From positions 2,542,001 through 2,606,000 of the forward strand of contig NZ_CP141179.1 of the NCBI RefSeq assembly GCF_035599575.1: a DNA stretch of 64,000 nucleotides. Direction: 5' to 3'. The stretch is from Roseovarius sp. Pro17. Its GTDB lineage: Bacteria > Pseudomonadota > Alphaproteobacteria > Rhodobacterales > Rhodobacteraceae. Shown piece after piece: positions 53,334-61,557 of the stretch (the stretch's first letter is position 1; each line of letters opens with the position of its first letter). The notes under the pieces are model-generated. The model was not told where the DNA came from. It ran no database searches and was given only the letters and a program-made list of their open reading frames with translations. A program made the translations under genes and the position numbers.

Positions 53334-54335
53334 ATGATCGAGACGCCGTATCTATTGTTTCTGGGCGACGCGCCCGACATGCTGGCTGCCAAGGTCGCTA
53401 TCGGTATTCGCGACTGGCGCCCTGAAAACGCGGTGGCCCAGATCCGCCTGCCCGGCTGCGGCGCCAATCTGGGCCTGACCGATATGACTCTGGCCGAAGC
53501 GAAAGCAGCAGGCGCCAAGACGCTGGTCATCGGCGTTGCCAACCGCGGCGGCGTCATCTCGACCAAGTGGAAAGATCTGCTGATCGCCGCGCTCGGCATG
53601 GGCTATGATCTGGCCAGCGGGTTGCACAACCTGCTGCGCAATGAGGCCGATCTGGTCACCGCCGCCAAGAAACATGGACGCATCCTGCACGACGTGCGCA
53701 TTCCGTCGGTGCAATATCCCATCGCGACTGGCGAAAAGCGGACGGGCAAGCGGTGCCTCCCGGTCGGGACCGATTGTTCGGTCGGCAAGATGTATACCGC
53801 TATGGCGATTGAGCGCGACATGACCGAGCGCGGCATGAAGGCCACCTTTCGCGCCACCGGGCAGACCGGCATTCTGATCACCGGCGGCGGCGTGCCTCTG
53901 GACGCGGTGGTCGCTGATTTCATGGCCGGGTCGATCGAATATCTGACGCCCGACAATGATCCCGATCATTGGGACATCATCGAGGGGCAAGGCAGCCTGT
54001 TTCACGTCTCTTACTCCGGCGTTACGCTGGCGCTGATCCATGGCGGGCAGCCAGACGCGCTGATCCTGTGCCACGAACCAACGCGCGAACATATGCGCGG
54101 CCTGCCGGGCTATAGCCTGCCCACGCTTGAGACGTTGCGCGACATTGCCCTGCCGCTGGCGCAGGTCGGGAATTCGGACTGCAAGGTGATCGGCATTTCC
54201 GTCAACACGCAGCACATGTCCGAGGACGACGCGCGCGCCTATTTGGCCGAGGTGTCGCAGCGGATGGATCTACCTGCCACCGATCCCTACCGCTTTGGCG
54301 CGGGTGTGCTGGTGGATGCGCTGGCAGCACTCTGA
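53334..54335 (+). CDS. dgcN: DgcN-type protein (DUF1611), D-amino-acid catabolism
   Basis: The 333-residue protein has an N-terminal Rossmann-like part and a C-terminal P-loop-like segment (GTDCSVGKMYTA, 145-156), the layout of DUF1611. GCGANLGLTD and GQTGILITGGGVPLDAVVADFMAGSIEYL are further family pieces. Marine bacteria use DgcN with DgcA in D-glutamate breakdown, where DgcN is described as the N-acetyltransferase and DgcA as the racemase acting on N-acetyl-D-Glu. The next gene is a DgcA-type enzyme, which supports the call. It begins an apparent three-gene operon. Confidence 0.82.
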   Translation: MIETPYLLFLGDAPDMLAAKVAIGIRDWRPENAVAQIRLPGCGANLGLTDMTLAEAKAAGAKTLVIGVANRGGVISTKWKDLLIAALGMGYDLASGLHNLLRNEADLVTAAKKHGRILHDVRIPSVQYPIATGEKRTGKRCLPVGTDCSVGKMYTAMAIERDMTERGMKATFRATGQTGILITGGGVPLDAVVADFMAGSIEYLTPDNDPDHWDIIEGQGSLFHVSYSGVTLALIHGGQPDALILCHEPTREHMRGLPGYSLPTLETLRDIALPLAQVGNSDCKVIGISVNTQHMSEDDARAYLAEVSQRMDLPATDPYRFGAGVLVDALAAL

Positions 54336-54368
54336 ACCTATGACCGGTGCGGGGTAAAGGGCGCCGGG

Positions 54369-54395
54369 ATTTGAGTATTTTTGGAACAATGAAAG
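54369..54395 (+). repeat. Dispersed intergenic repeat, copy B
   Basis: ATTTGAGTATTTTTGGAACA and the following seven bases match the minus-strand reading of 18392-18418 at 24 of 27 positions. It lies between dgcN and dgcA; the bases that follow (AAAGGCGGGG) include the likely ribosome-binding site of dgcA. The position inside an operon shows that it does not necessarily mark a transcript end. Confidence 0.7.
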
Positions 54396-54404
54396 GCGGG
54401 GTGG

Positions 54405-55364
54405 ATGCAGGTTTCGGTGACGCGCGATGTGTTTAAGCTGGCGCAGGTGTTTACCATCAGCCGCGGCTCGCGGACCGAGGCGCAGGTGCTGACGGTAACG
54501 GTAAGCGACGGCGTTCATCAGGGGCGCGGTGAGTGTGTGCCCTATGCCCGCTATGGCGAAACACTGGACAGCGTGGCGGCGCAGATCGAGGGCGCGTCGG
54601 TGACGGACCGCGCGGCGCTGAGTGCGCTGGCCGCTGGTGCCGCGCGCAATGCGCTGGACTGTGCGCTGTGGGATCTGGAGGCCAAGCGCGCGGGTCGCCG
54701 TGTTTGGGAACTGGCCGGTCTGCCAGCGCCGGGACCCGAAATCACCGCCTACACCCTGTCGCTGGACACGCCCGAGGCGATGCAAGCGCAAGCGTCGGAA
54801 CATGCGCATCGCCCACTGCTCAAGATCAAGCTGGGCACGCCCGATGACATGGCCCGGCTGGAAGCCGTGCGTGCGGGCGCACCTAAATCCACGATCATCG
54901 TTGACGCAAATGAGGGCTGGAGCGCCGAAGTTTATGCAGACCTTGCGCCGCATCTGGTGCGCCTCGGTGTCGCGCTGGTCGAGCAGCCGTTGCCCGCAGG
55001 CGAGGATGACGCATTGCTGGGCATGAAGCGGCCCGTCCCGGTTTGCGCCGACGAAAGCTGCCATGATCGCGCCAGTCTGGCCGCGCTCAAGGGCAAATAT
55101 GACGTCGTGAATATCAAACTGGACAAGACCGGCGGACTGACCGAGGCGCTGGAGTTGCGCCGCGCCGCATTGGATCAGGGCTATCGCGTGATGGTTGGCT
55201 GCATGATTGGCAGCTCTCTGGCCATGGCACCTGCCACGTTGGTGGCGCAGGGCGCGATGATAACCGACCTCGACGGGCCACTGCTGCTGGCTGAGGACCG
55301 CGAAACACCGTTGATATTCGACAGCGCCGGGGTGCATCCCCCCGCGCCGGAACTTTGGGGATAA
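54405..55364 (+). CDS. dgcA: DgcA-type N-acyl-amino-acid racemase / dipeptide epimerase (enolase superfamily)
   Basis: The product has 319 residues of the muconate-lactonising subgroup of the enolase superfamily. The general base pair and metal ligands are in place: KIK at 140-142, Asp167 (VDANEGW), Glu193 (EQPLPAGED), Asp216 (ADESCHDR) and the second-side Lys238/Lys241 in NIKLDKTGG. Relatives include L-Ala-D/L-Glu epimerases; next to dgcN a role as N-acetyl-D-Glu racemase is more likely. Its stop overlaps the start of the aminotransferase gene by one base. Confidence 0.87.
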   Translation: MQVSVTRDVFKLAQVFTISRGSRTEAQVLTVTVSDGVHQGRGECVPYARYGETLDSVAAQIEGASVTDRAALSALAAGAARNALDCALWDLEAKRAGRRVWELAGLPAPGPEITAYTLSLDTPEAMQAQASEHAHRPLLKIKLGTPDDMARLEAVRAGAPKSTIIVDANEGWSAEVYADLAPHLVRLGVALVEQPLPAGEDDALLGMKRPVPVCADESCHDRASLAALKGKYDVVNIKLDKTGGLTEALELRRAALDQGYRVMVGCMIGSSLAMAPATLVAQGAMITDLDGPLLLAEDRETPLIFDSAGVHPPAPELWG

Positions 55365-56227
55365 TGACAATGCGCACAGTTTATGTGAACGGCGAGTATC
55401 TGCCAGAGGACGAGGCCAAGATTTCGATCTTTGACCGCGGGTTCCTGATGTCGGACGGCGTCTATGAGGTGACCAGTGTTCTGGGTGGAAAGCTGATCGA
55501 TTTCGAGAGCCACAAGATCCGGCTGGCGCGATCGTTGAGCGAGATGAGCATGATCCAGCCTGCCGCATTCGATGACCTGTTGGAGATTCACCGCGAACTG
55601 GTGGCGCGCAACGACATCGGTGACGGTCTGATCTACCTTCAGGTCACGCGCGGCAATCCGGGCGACCGTGATTTCCATTATCCGCCTGCGGATACGCCAC
55701 CGACGGTAGTTCTGTTCACGCAGGCCAAGCCCGATCTGGTTGACTCGCCCCTCGCCAAGCGCGGCGCGCGGGTCATTGCGGTGCCCGACATGCGCTGGGG
55801 GCGCCGCGACATCAAGACGGTGCAGCTACTCTATCCTTCGATGGCCAAGATGATGGCGCAGCAAGCTGGCGCCGACGATGCGTGGATGGTCGAGGATGGC
55901 TATGTCACCGAAGGCACGTCGAATAACGCCTATATCGTCAAGGACGGGCGCATCGTGACTCGCGCGCTGTCGAACGACATCCTTCACGGCATCACCCGCG
56001 CCGCCGTGCTGCGTTTCGCCCGCGAGGCACAGATGGAGGTCGAAGAGCGTAGCTTTACCCTTGATGAGGCGCTGAATGCGGATGAGGCTTTCTTTACCTC
56101 CGCCAGTGGGTTCGTGACGCCGGTGGTCGAGATTGACGGTGAAAAGATGGGCGATGGCGCGCCCGGCCCTGTCGCCAAGCGCCTGCGCGAGATTTACCTT
56201 GAGGAAAGCCTGAAATCCGCCATTTGA
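55364..56227 (+). CDS. D-amino-acid aminotransferase (fold-type IV PLP enzyme)
   Basis: The ATG at 55364 shares one base with the dgcA stop (TAATG) and follows TTGGGG; product 287 residues. It resembles D-alanine/D-amino-acid transaminases: YVNGEYLPEDEAKISIFDRGFLMSDGVYEV at the start, and RRDIKTVQLLYPSMAK with the PLP Lys151. DAWMVEDGYVTEGTSNNAYIVKDGRI is typical of the class. It would transfer the amino group of D-amino acids to 2-oxoglutarate, giving D-Glu, which the neighbouring dgcN-dgcA pair would then convert. Branched-chain or 4-amino-4-deoxychorismate lyase activity is less likely by context. Confidence 0.88.
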   Translation: MTMRTVYVNGEYLPEDEAKISIFDRGFLMSDGVYEVTSVLGGKLIDFESHKIRLARSLSEMSMIQPAAFDDLLEIHRELVARNDIGDGLIYLQVTRGNPGDRDFHYPPADTPPTVVLFTQAKPDLVDSPLAKRGARVIAVPDMRWGRRDIKTVQLLYPSMAKMMAQQAGADDAWMVEDGYVTEGTSNNAYIVKDGRIVTRALSNDILHGITRAAVLRFAREAQMEVEERSFTLDEALNADEAFFTSASGFVTPVVEIDGEKMGDGAPGPVAKRLREIYLEESLKSAI

Positions 56228-56259
56228 GCGTCAGCTAGGCATCTTCTTGGTTTAAATCT

Positions 56260-56294
56260 ACAGTCGGACCGCCTGTACCAAGCGGTCCGACTGT
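56260..56294. terminator. Bidirectional terminator between the aminotransferase and DUF1244 genes
   Basis: ACAGTCGGACCGC (56260-56272) pairs perfectly over 13 bp with GCGGTCCGACTGT (56282-56294) around a 9-nt loop. It lies 33 nt after one stop and 5 nt from the other. On the minus strand AGATTTAAA follows, which offers a weak T-stretch. Position and stem strength make a terminator likely in both directions. Confidence 0.75.
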
Positions 56295-56298
56295 TATC

Positions 56299-56622
56299 TC
56301 AGCCCTTCTTTTCGACATTTTCGGCAAATGATTTCTTGAACGCGTCCTGTTGGTCCGGGCTTGCATCGGTTTGATGCTGCGCCTTCCATTCGTCCATCGT
56401 CATGCCGTAAAAAATCTGGCGCGCCTCGTCCTTGGTCATGTCGATGTCGCGCGCGTTGGCGGCCTCCTGATACCAGCGGCTCAGGCAATTGCGGCAAAAC
56501 CCGGCAAGGTTCATCAGGTCGATGTTTTGCACGTCCGTGCGTTTTTCCATCAGATGTTCGCGCAGGGTGCGAAAGGCGGCGGCCTCCAGTTCGATCTGTG
56601 TGCGTTCGTCTATATCGTCCAT
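56299..56622 (-). CDS. DUF1244 domain protein
   Basis: This encodes 107 residues. The sequence IELEAAAFRTLREHLMEKRTDVQNIDLMNLAGFCRNCLSRWYQEAA matches DUF1244, a small helical family of alpha- and gammaproteobacteria. Two Cys in CRNC could bind metal. GMTMDEWKAQHQ follows near 72-83. Its biological role is unknown to me. The start is preceded by a GGAGA-type site. It is the last gene of a minus-strand group with the CHMI-like and amidohydrolase genes. Confidence 0.88.
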   Translation of the reverse strand: MDDIDERTQIELEAAAFRTLREHLMEKRTDVQNIDLMNLAGFCRNCLSRWYQEAANARDIDMTKDEARQIFYGMTMDEWKAQHQTDASPDQQDAFKKSFAENVEKKG

Positions 56623-56652
56623 GATCTCTCTCCTGTTTCAATCGGGGCCCGG

Positions 56653-57000
56653 TTAGTCGGGCAACACGCGCTTGGCATAGGCGGGGTCCAGATCGGCGAG
56701 GTCCACCGACAGGCTATGCACTTCGCCCAGCCGCTCAGCCATCACGCCAAGTATCACCTGCGTCAATTCAGATTTGGTGTCTGCATCCCGTCCGGGCAAG
56801 AGGCGCAAGGTCGCATGGGCAAAACTCTGGCCCTTGGTGCCCAGCAGATGCGCGCCTGCCTCGATCGTACGCAGTTTCAGCGTCTCGGGCTTGGGGATCG
56901 CCGGATGCGCGGCCAGCGCATCAAAGATCGTAACGCAAAGAGCGTGCAGGGCCGCGTCCGAGGCCGCGCCTTTGGAGTGTTCGATCACGATATGCGGCAT
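56653..57000 (-). CDS. 5-carboxymethyl-2-hydroxymuconate isomerase-like protein
   Basis: The ATG at 57000 has GGGAGG a few bases upstream and gives 115 residues starting MPHIVIEHSKG, with Pro2 as the tautomerase-superfamily catalytic residue. SELTQVILGVMAERLGEVHSLSVDLADLD matches CHMI. The enzyme serves homoprotocatechuate breakdown, but no other gene of that pathway lies nearby, so the physiological substrate may differ. It follows the amidohydrolase gene by 13 nt. Confidence 0.82.
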   Translation of the reverse strand: MPHIVIEHSKGAASDAALHALCVTIFDALAAHPAIPKPETLKLRTIEAGAHLLGTKGQSFAHATLRLLPGRDADTKSELTQVILGVMAERLGEVHSLSVDLADLDPAYAKRVLPD

Positions 57001-57013
57001 TGCGCCTCCCTTT

Positions 57014-57754
57014 CTACAGCCCTTCGCGGGCCAGCGTTTCCACCAGCATTGGAGCAAGACGCTGGGCCCATGCGCGCTGCTGCGCTTCGGTTTCGATCAG
57101 GTCATTGCGCAGCTCAATCAGCACGTTGGGCCGGCCATGTGCAATGGCATGGCGCGCGATGGTGTCGCCGGGCAGATGGCCGGTATAGGGCTGGTTGTCG
57201 CCGACGCTCAGGTCCGGCTCGGCCCTCAGACGCGCCATCAGCGGATCACTCAGGCGCGTGTCGGTGGAATAGAGCACGCCGACCTGCCACGGGCGCGGCG
57301 GGCGGCCCTTTAGCTGCGGGGTAAAGCTGTGGACCGACACCAGCACCGGGCCTGCGCGGTCCGCCAGAACCTGCTGGGCCGCGCTATGATACGGGCGGTA
57401 ACAGCGCCTCAGCCGCTCACCCGTATCCAGATCAGAAATGCCGCGATTTCCGGGAATGATCGTGCCGTCGTATAGTTGCATGATCAGCGTCGGATCGTCC
57501 TCGTCCCGGTTCGGGTCGATCACAAGGCGCGAAAAGCGCGACAGGACCGCCGGCCCGTCCAGCGCCTCGGCCAGCGCGCGGCTGACGCCCTCGGTGCCGG
57601 GATCATAGGCGATGTGGCGGGCCATATCGTTGGCGCTGACGCCCAAGGCCCCGCCGTTCACGAAATCCGGGACGATGTTCGACGCGTGGTCGCACAGCAC
57701 CACCCAGCGACCAGCGCGGCCTGCCCCGTCGATAACGAACGGATTATATGTCAT
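57014..57754 (-). CDS. N-formylglutamate amidohydrolase family protein
   Basis: The product has 246 residues. LCDHASNIVPDFVNGG near 22-37, GPAVLSRFSRLVIDPNRDEDDPTLIMQLYDGTIIPGN, and LVSVHSFTPQLKG are characteristic of the HutG-like family, which holds the metal through His, Asp and Glu residues. Such enzymes hydrolyse N-formyl-L-glutamate at the end of histidine breakdown, yet no hut gene is nearby. In many bacteria homologues have other or unknown substrates. It begins the minus-strand group that includes the CHMI-like and DUF1244 genes, and is divergent from pyk. Confidence 0.88.
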   Translation of the reverse strand: MTYNPFVIDGAGRAGRWVVLCDHASNIVPDFVNGGALGVSANDMARHIAYDPGTEGVSRALAEALDGPAVLSRFSRLVIDPNRDEDDPTLIMQLYDGTIIPGNRGISDLDTGERLRRCYRPYHSAAQQVLADRAGPVLVSVHSFTPQLKGRPPRPWQVGVLYSTDTRLSDPLMARLRAEPDLSVGDNQPYTGHLPGDTIARHAIAHGRPNVLIELRNDLIETEAQQRAWAQRLAPMLVETLAREGL

Positions 57755-57867
57755 GATCCGTAAACATCCTTTTCGCCCCTTTGCCCCGGAGCGAAAGAAT
57801 GGCAGTATGTTAGCGATAACGCTTCATCCGCTCTGGTACCGCCCTTTGAATATAGGAAGTTTCATAA

Positions 57868-59313
57868 ATGAGACGCCATCGCAACGTCAAGATCGTCGCC
57901 ACCCTTGGCCCCGCCTCGGAAACCTATGACATGATCCGCGCCCTGCATGAGGCCGGCGCAGACGTGTTTCGCCTCAACATGAGCCATGGACAGCATGACG
58001 AGATCCGCGAAAAGCACCGCATCATCCGTCAGGTGGAAAAGGATCTGGACAGCCCGATCTGCATCCTTGCCGACCTGCAAGGGCCGAAACTGCGCGTCGG
58101 CGTGTTCGCCAACGGCGAAGAAGAGCTGGAGCCGGGCGCGCCCTTTCGCCTCGACCTGGACGAGGCCGAGGGCGATTCCACCCGCGTCTGCCTGCCCCAC
58201 CCCGAGATTTTCGCAGCCCTCAAGCCCGGCGCGTCCCTGTTGGTCAATGACGGTAAGATCCGCCTGAAAGTTACCGATTGCGCCAAGGATTTTGCCAATT
58301 GCGAGGTGATCGTCGGCGGCACGATCAGCAACCGCAAGGGCGTGAACGTACCGGATGTGGAGCTGCCCCTGGCCGCGCTGTCGGAAAAGGATCGCAAGGA
58401 TCTGGAGTTCGTCTGCCAATTGGGGGTCGACTGGCTGGCGCTCAGCTTTGTGCAGCGGCCCGAGGACGTGACCGAGGCGCGCGAACTGGCACAGGGGCGC
58501 GCCGCGATCCTCAGCAAGATCGAAAAACCATCGGCAGTGACGCGGTTCAATGGCATTCTCGCCGCGTCCGACGGGATCATGGTCGCGCGCGGCGATCTGG
58601 GGGTCGAATTGCCGGTGCAGAACGTGCCGCCCATCCAGAAACGCCTCGTGCGGGCCTGCCGCGCGGCGGCCAAGCCGGTGATCGTCGCCACGCAGATGCT
58701 GGAATCGATGATCGAATCGCCCGTGCCCACCCGCGCCGAGGTCAGCGATGTGGCTACCGCGATCTACGAAGGTGCCGACGCGATCATGCTGTCGGCGGAA
58801 TCGGCGGCTGGACTATACCCGATAGAGGCCGTGACGACGATGGACAACGTCGCGCGCGAGGTCGAGAGCGATCCGACCTATACGCAGATCATCGAGGCGT
58901 CGCGCATCGCTACCCGCACCACGGTGGCCGACGGTATCGTCGCCGCCGCCCGCGAGATCGCCGAGACGACGGACATCAAGGCAATCTGCTGCTTTACCCA
59001 GTCCGGTACCACCGCCCTTCTGACTGCACGCGAGCGCCCGCGTGTGCCGATCATCGCCATGACATCGCAGCGCGGCACTGCGCGGCGCCTCGCGCTGAGC
59101 TGGGGGGTGAACTGCGTGATGACGCCCGAGCTGGACCGTTTCAAACAGGCGGTTATCAATGCGGCGCGCGCGGCGCGCACTCAGGGCTACGCAACGACGC
59201 TGGATCAAATCGTTGTAACGGCGGGCGTGCCCTTCAACGTGCCGGGCACAACGAACATCCTGCGCGTCGCCCCTTGTCAGGAAAGTTTGATCTATGCCAC
59301 AGATCCAAGTTAG
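57868..59313 (+). CDS. pyk: Pyruvate kinase
   Basis: Pyk converts phosphoenolpyruvate and ADP to pyruvate and ATP. The 481-residue protein shows MRRHRNVKIVATLGPASETYDMIRALHEAGADVFRLNMSHG at the start, DLQGPKLRVG, the active-site Lys in ILSKIEKPSAV, GIMVARGDLGVELP and the TQMLESMIESPVPTRAEVSDVATAIYEGADAIMLSAESAAG signature. Nucleotide-binding, B and C domains are complete. It has a modest Shine-Dalgarno (AGGAAG). The following small membrane-protein gene starts after 51 nt. Confidence 0.97.
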   Translation: MRRHRNVKIVATLGPASETYDMIRALHEAGADVFRLNMSHGQHDEIREKHRIIRQVEKDLDSPICILADLQGPKLRVGVFANGEEELEPGAPFRLDLDEAEGDSTRVCLPHPEIFAALKPGASLLVNDGKIRLKVTDCAKDFANCEVIVGGTISNRKGVNVPDVELPLAALSEKDRKDLEFVCQLGVDWLALSFVQRPEDVTEARELAQGRAAILSKIEKPSAVTRFNGILAASDGIMVARGDLGVELPVQNVPPIQKRLVRACRAAAKPVIVATQMLESMIESPVPTRAEVSDVATAIYEGADAIMLSAESAAGLYPIEAVTTMDNVAREVESDPTYTQIIEASRIATRTTVADGIVAAAREIAETTDIKAICCFTQSGTTALLTARERPRVPIIAMTSQRGTARRLALSWGVNCVMTPELDRFKQAVINAARAARTQGYATTLDQIVVTAGVPFNVPGTTNILRVAPCQESLIYATDPS

Positions 59314-59364
59314 GATGAGGACAGTTTTTTGTGTGAGTGATTGAATTGGTGTGGGTGATGGAAC

Positions 59365-59589
59365 ATGACTAGCGATCAGATTTTGGTGTTGGGCGTCGTT
59401 CTGGGGATATTTTCGATCCCCGCCATCGTCTCGGCCCTGTCCGAGCGGCGCCCGCCCCGCGTCGCGGCGTTGGTGCTGATCACGGCGGGATGCCTCGTGA
59501 TCTGGGCGGTCCAGAAAAAGCCCAGCGGCTACAGCCTGACCGACGTACCCAAGGCCTTCGTGCGGGTGGTAGGCCAATTCACCCAGTAG
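59365..59589 (+). CDS. Small two-helix membrane protein (unknown)
   Basis: The 74-residue product has two hydrophobic segments (about 6-23 and 34-49) around a charged loop ERRPPR, and a short polar tail. No family is recognised. It lies 51 nt after pyk with no terminator visible between, so it may be part of the pyk transcript. The start context is weak. Short membrane proteins are easy to mispredict, but codon use looks like that of the neighbours. Confidence 0.6.
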   Translation: MTSDQILVLGVVLGIFSIPAIVSALSERRPPRVAALVLITAGCLVIWAVQKKPSGYSLTDVPKAFVRVVGQFTQ

Positions 59590-59711
59590 CAGCGGCTTTG
59601 CCCCTTGCGTGCATCGCCCATCGCCCCTAAAAGGCGAACTTCACCCGCGCGTCCGGCCCTGAGTGGCATGCCGAGTAGCGCGTCCGACCGACCACCAAAA
59701 AGGAGCCGGAA

Positions 59712-59912
59712 ATGCCCAAGATGAAGACAAAGTCGAGCTGCAAAAAGCGGTTCAAGATCTCGGCCACGGGCCGGATTATCGCAGGTCAGGCTGGCAAACA
59801 GCACGGCATGATCAAGCGCAGCAACAAATTCATCCGTAATGCACGCGGTACCACAACGCTTTCAAAGGCTGATGAGCAGATCATCAAGCCAATGATGCCC
59901 TACGCGCGCTAA
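59712..59912 (+). CDS. rpmI: 50S ribosomal protein L35
   Basis: The 66-residue basic protein [22 protein letters not shown]... KPMMPYAR is typical bL35. AAAGGAGCC precedes the ATG at a good distance. It is paired with rplT 12 nt downstream, the usual bacterial order. infC is not next to it, as is often the case in alphaproteobacteria. Confidence 0.98.
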   Translation: MPKMKTKSSCKKRFKISATGRIIAGQAGKQHGMIKRSNKFIRNARGTTTLSKADEQIIKPMMPYAR

Positions 59913-59924
59913 GGAGGATTTGAT

Positions 59925-60290
59925 ATGTCGAGAGTAAAAGGTGGCGTCGTCACGCACGCCCGTCACAAGAAAGTCATCAAGGCAGCCAAAGGCTATTATG
60001 GTCGCCGCAAGAACACCTTCAAGGTAGCCGCGCAGGCCGTCGACAAAGCAAACCAGTACGCCACGCGCGACCGCAAGAACCGCAAGCGCAGCTTCCGCGC
60101 GCTGTGGATCCAGCGGATCAACGCCGCTGTGCGCAGCCATGACGAGGCGCTGACATACAGCCGCTTCATCAACGGTCTGGCGCTGGCCGGTGTCGAGGTC
60201 GATCGCAAGGTTCTGGCCGATCTGGCCGTACACGAGCCTGCGGCATTTGCCGCGATCGTCGAGCAAGCCAAGGGTGCGCTGGTCGCATAA
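59925..60290 (+). CDS. rplT: 50S ribosomal protein L20
   Basis: The 121-residue protein begins [42 protein letters not shown], a clear bL20 sequence, with [28 protein letters not shown] following. AAGGAGG precedes the start. L20 binds 23S rRNA early in large-subunit assembly and in some bacteria represses its own operon. A strong terminator follows 25 nt downstream. Confidence 0.98.
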   Translation: MSRVKGGVVTHARHKKVIKAAKGYYGRRKNTFKVAAQAVDKANQYATRDRKNRKRSFRALWIQRINAAVRSHDEALTYSRFINGLALAGVEVDRKVLADLAVHEPAAFAAIVEQAKGALVA

Positions 60291-60315
60291 GCGCCGCTCA
60301 TTTCATGATCTTGAT

Positions 60316-60347
60316 AACGCCGCCGGATACGCTCCGGCGGCGTTTTT
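60316..60347 (+). terminator. Rho-independent terminator of rpmI-rplT
   Basis: AACGCCGCCGGA (60316-60327) pairs perfectly over 12 bp with TCCGGCGGCGTT (60333-60344) around TACGC, and runs into TTTTT (60343-60347). This is a textbook intrinsic terminator, 25 nt after the rplT stop. Confidence 0.97.
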
Positions 60348-60447
60348 CGTGGGCGTGGGGCATAAATAAGGGCATGACGTGCGCGTATCGCGAGCTATTG
60401 TGCTAAAACAGCATCACCCCGACCCTCAGCGCCTGATCCGAAAGCCC

Positions 60448-61557
60448 ATGGACAAAACACCACTCTGGAAGCAGCTCATTCTCAGCGCTGCGCTGATCGC
60501 GGCGGCGGCGGGCGCGTGGCATTTTCGCGACGACCTGTCTGCGCTGTGGCAACCGGCGCAGGAGGAGGCCACGCAAAGCACGCAGCCCAGCGACGACGCG
60601 GGCGTTCCGGTCCTCGTCGCCGAGGTGGCGCTGGCCGAGGACAGCCTGTCCTTCGCCGCCGTTGGCACCGGCTATGCCCTGCGCTCGGTCACGCTGCGCG
60701 CACCGGCGGGCGGTGAAATCACCGCGCTGGAGGTTGCGCCCGGCCGCCGCTTTGACGCGGGCGACGTACTGATGCGCCTCGACGATACCGACCAGCGGCT
60801 GGCGGTCGCATTGGCCGAGGCGCGGCAAGAGCGCGCGGCCTCCGAGCAGAAGCGCTATAGTGGCCTGCGCGATACCGGCACGACCACTGCGGCGCGGTTC
60901 GAGGACGCGATGACCGCCTTTCGCATCGCCGAGATCGAGCTTGACCGCGCCCGCGCCGATCTGGATGATCGCGTGCTGCGCGCGCCCTTTGACGGGATCG
61001 CGGGGCTGGCGGCGGTTGAAGTGGGCGACCGGATCACCCTTGGGGACCAGATCGCCAGTTTTGACGACCGCAGCCAGATTCTGGTCGAGTTCGACCTGCC
61101 TGAGGCGTTGCTGCCCCGTACCAGTGTGGGCATGAGTGTGCGCGCCACCTCGCCCAGCACCGACGCAGGCAATTTGAACGGCACGATCACCGCCATCGAC
61201 AGCCGCGTCGCCGCCACCAGCCGGACAGCCCGCGTGCGCGCCGCGATCCCGAACGATCCCGACGTGCTGCGCCCCGGTGCATCGTTCACCGTGACGCTGG
61301 ACCTGCCCGGCGCGCGTTATCCCATCCTGCCCGAGTTGGCGCTGCAGTTCTCGGGCGGCACGGCGCAGGTCTGGCGCGTCGATGACGAGGGGCGTGTCCA
61401 GCCGGTCGAGGTGCGTCTGATCCGCCGACGGGGCGGATCGGTCATCGTCGACGCCCCGCTGACCGAGGGCCAGCGCATCGTCGTCGAAGGGCTGCAACGA
61501 ATGCGGCCGGGCCGCGCGGTCGACGTACTCAACAGCCCCGCGCCCGGCGCAACATGA
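60448..61557 (+). CDS. RND efflux periplasmic adaptor (membrane fusion protein)
   Basis: The ATG at 60448 gives MDKTPLWKQLILSAALIAAAAGAWHF, a membrane anchor; an earlier in-frame GTG adds a charged stretch. The 369-residue protein follows the HlyD/AcrA order: lipoyl-type segment (TLRAPAGGEITALEVAPGRRFDAGDVLMRLDDTD), helical hairpin about 125-180, second lipoyl half (RAPFDGIAGLAAVEVGDRITLGDQIASF), beta-barrel and membrane-proximal domains. It links an inner-membrane pump to an outer-membrane channel. Its stop overlaps the pump gene by 4 nt. Confidence 0.93.
   Translation: MDKTPLWKQLILSAALIAAAAGAWHFRDDLSALWQPAQEEATQSTQPSDDAGVPVLVAEVALAEDSLSFAAVGTGYALRSVTLRAPAGGEITALEVAPGRRFDAGDVLMRLDDTDQRLAVALAEARQERAASEQKRYSGLRDTGTTTAARFEDAMTAFRIAEIELDRARADLDDRVLRAPFDGIAGLAAVEVGDRITLGDQIASFDDRSQILVEFDLPEALLPRTSVGMSVRATSPSTDAGNLNGTITAIDSRVAATSRTARVRAAIPNDPDVLRPGASFTVTLDLPGARYPILPELALQFSGGTAQVWRVDDEGRVQPVEVRLIRRRGGSVIVDAPLTEGQRIVVEGLQRMRPGRAVDVLNSPAPGAT

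Noticed and set aside
54270-55568. Minus-strand open frame (432 codons) opposite dgcN, dgcA and the aminotransferase
   Set aside because: It covers two clear gene junctions on the other strand and reads as low-complexity Arg/Gln/His-rich sequence without motifs.
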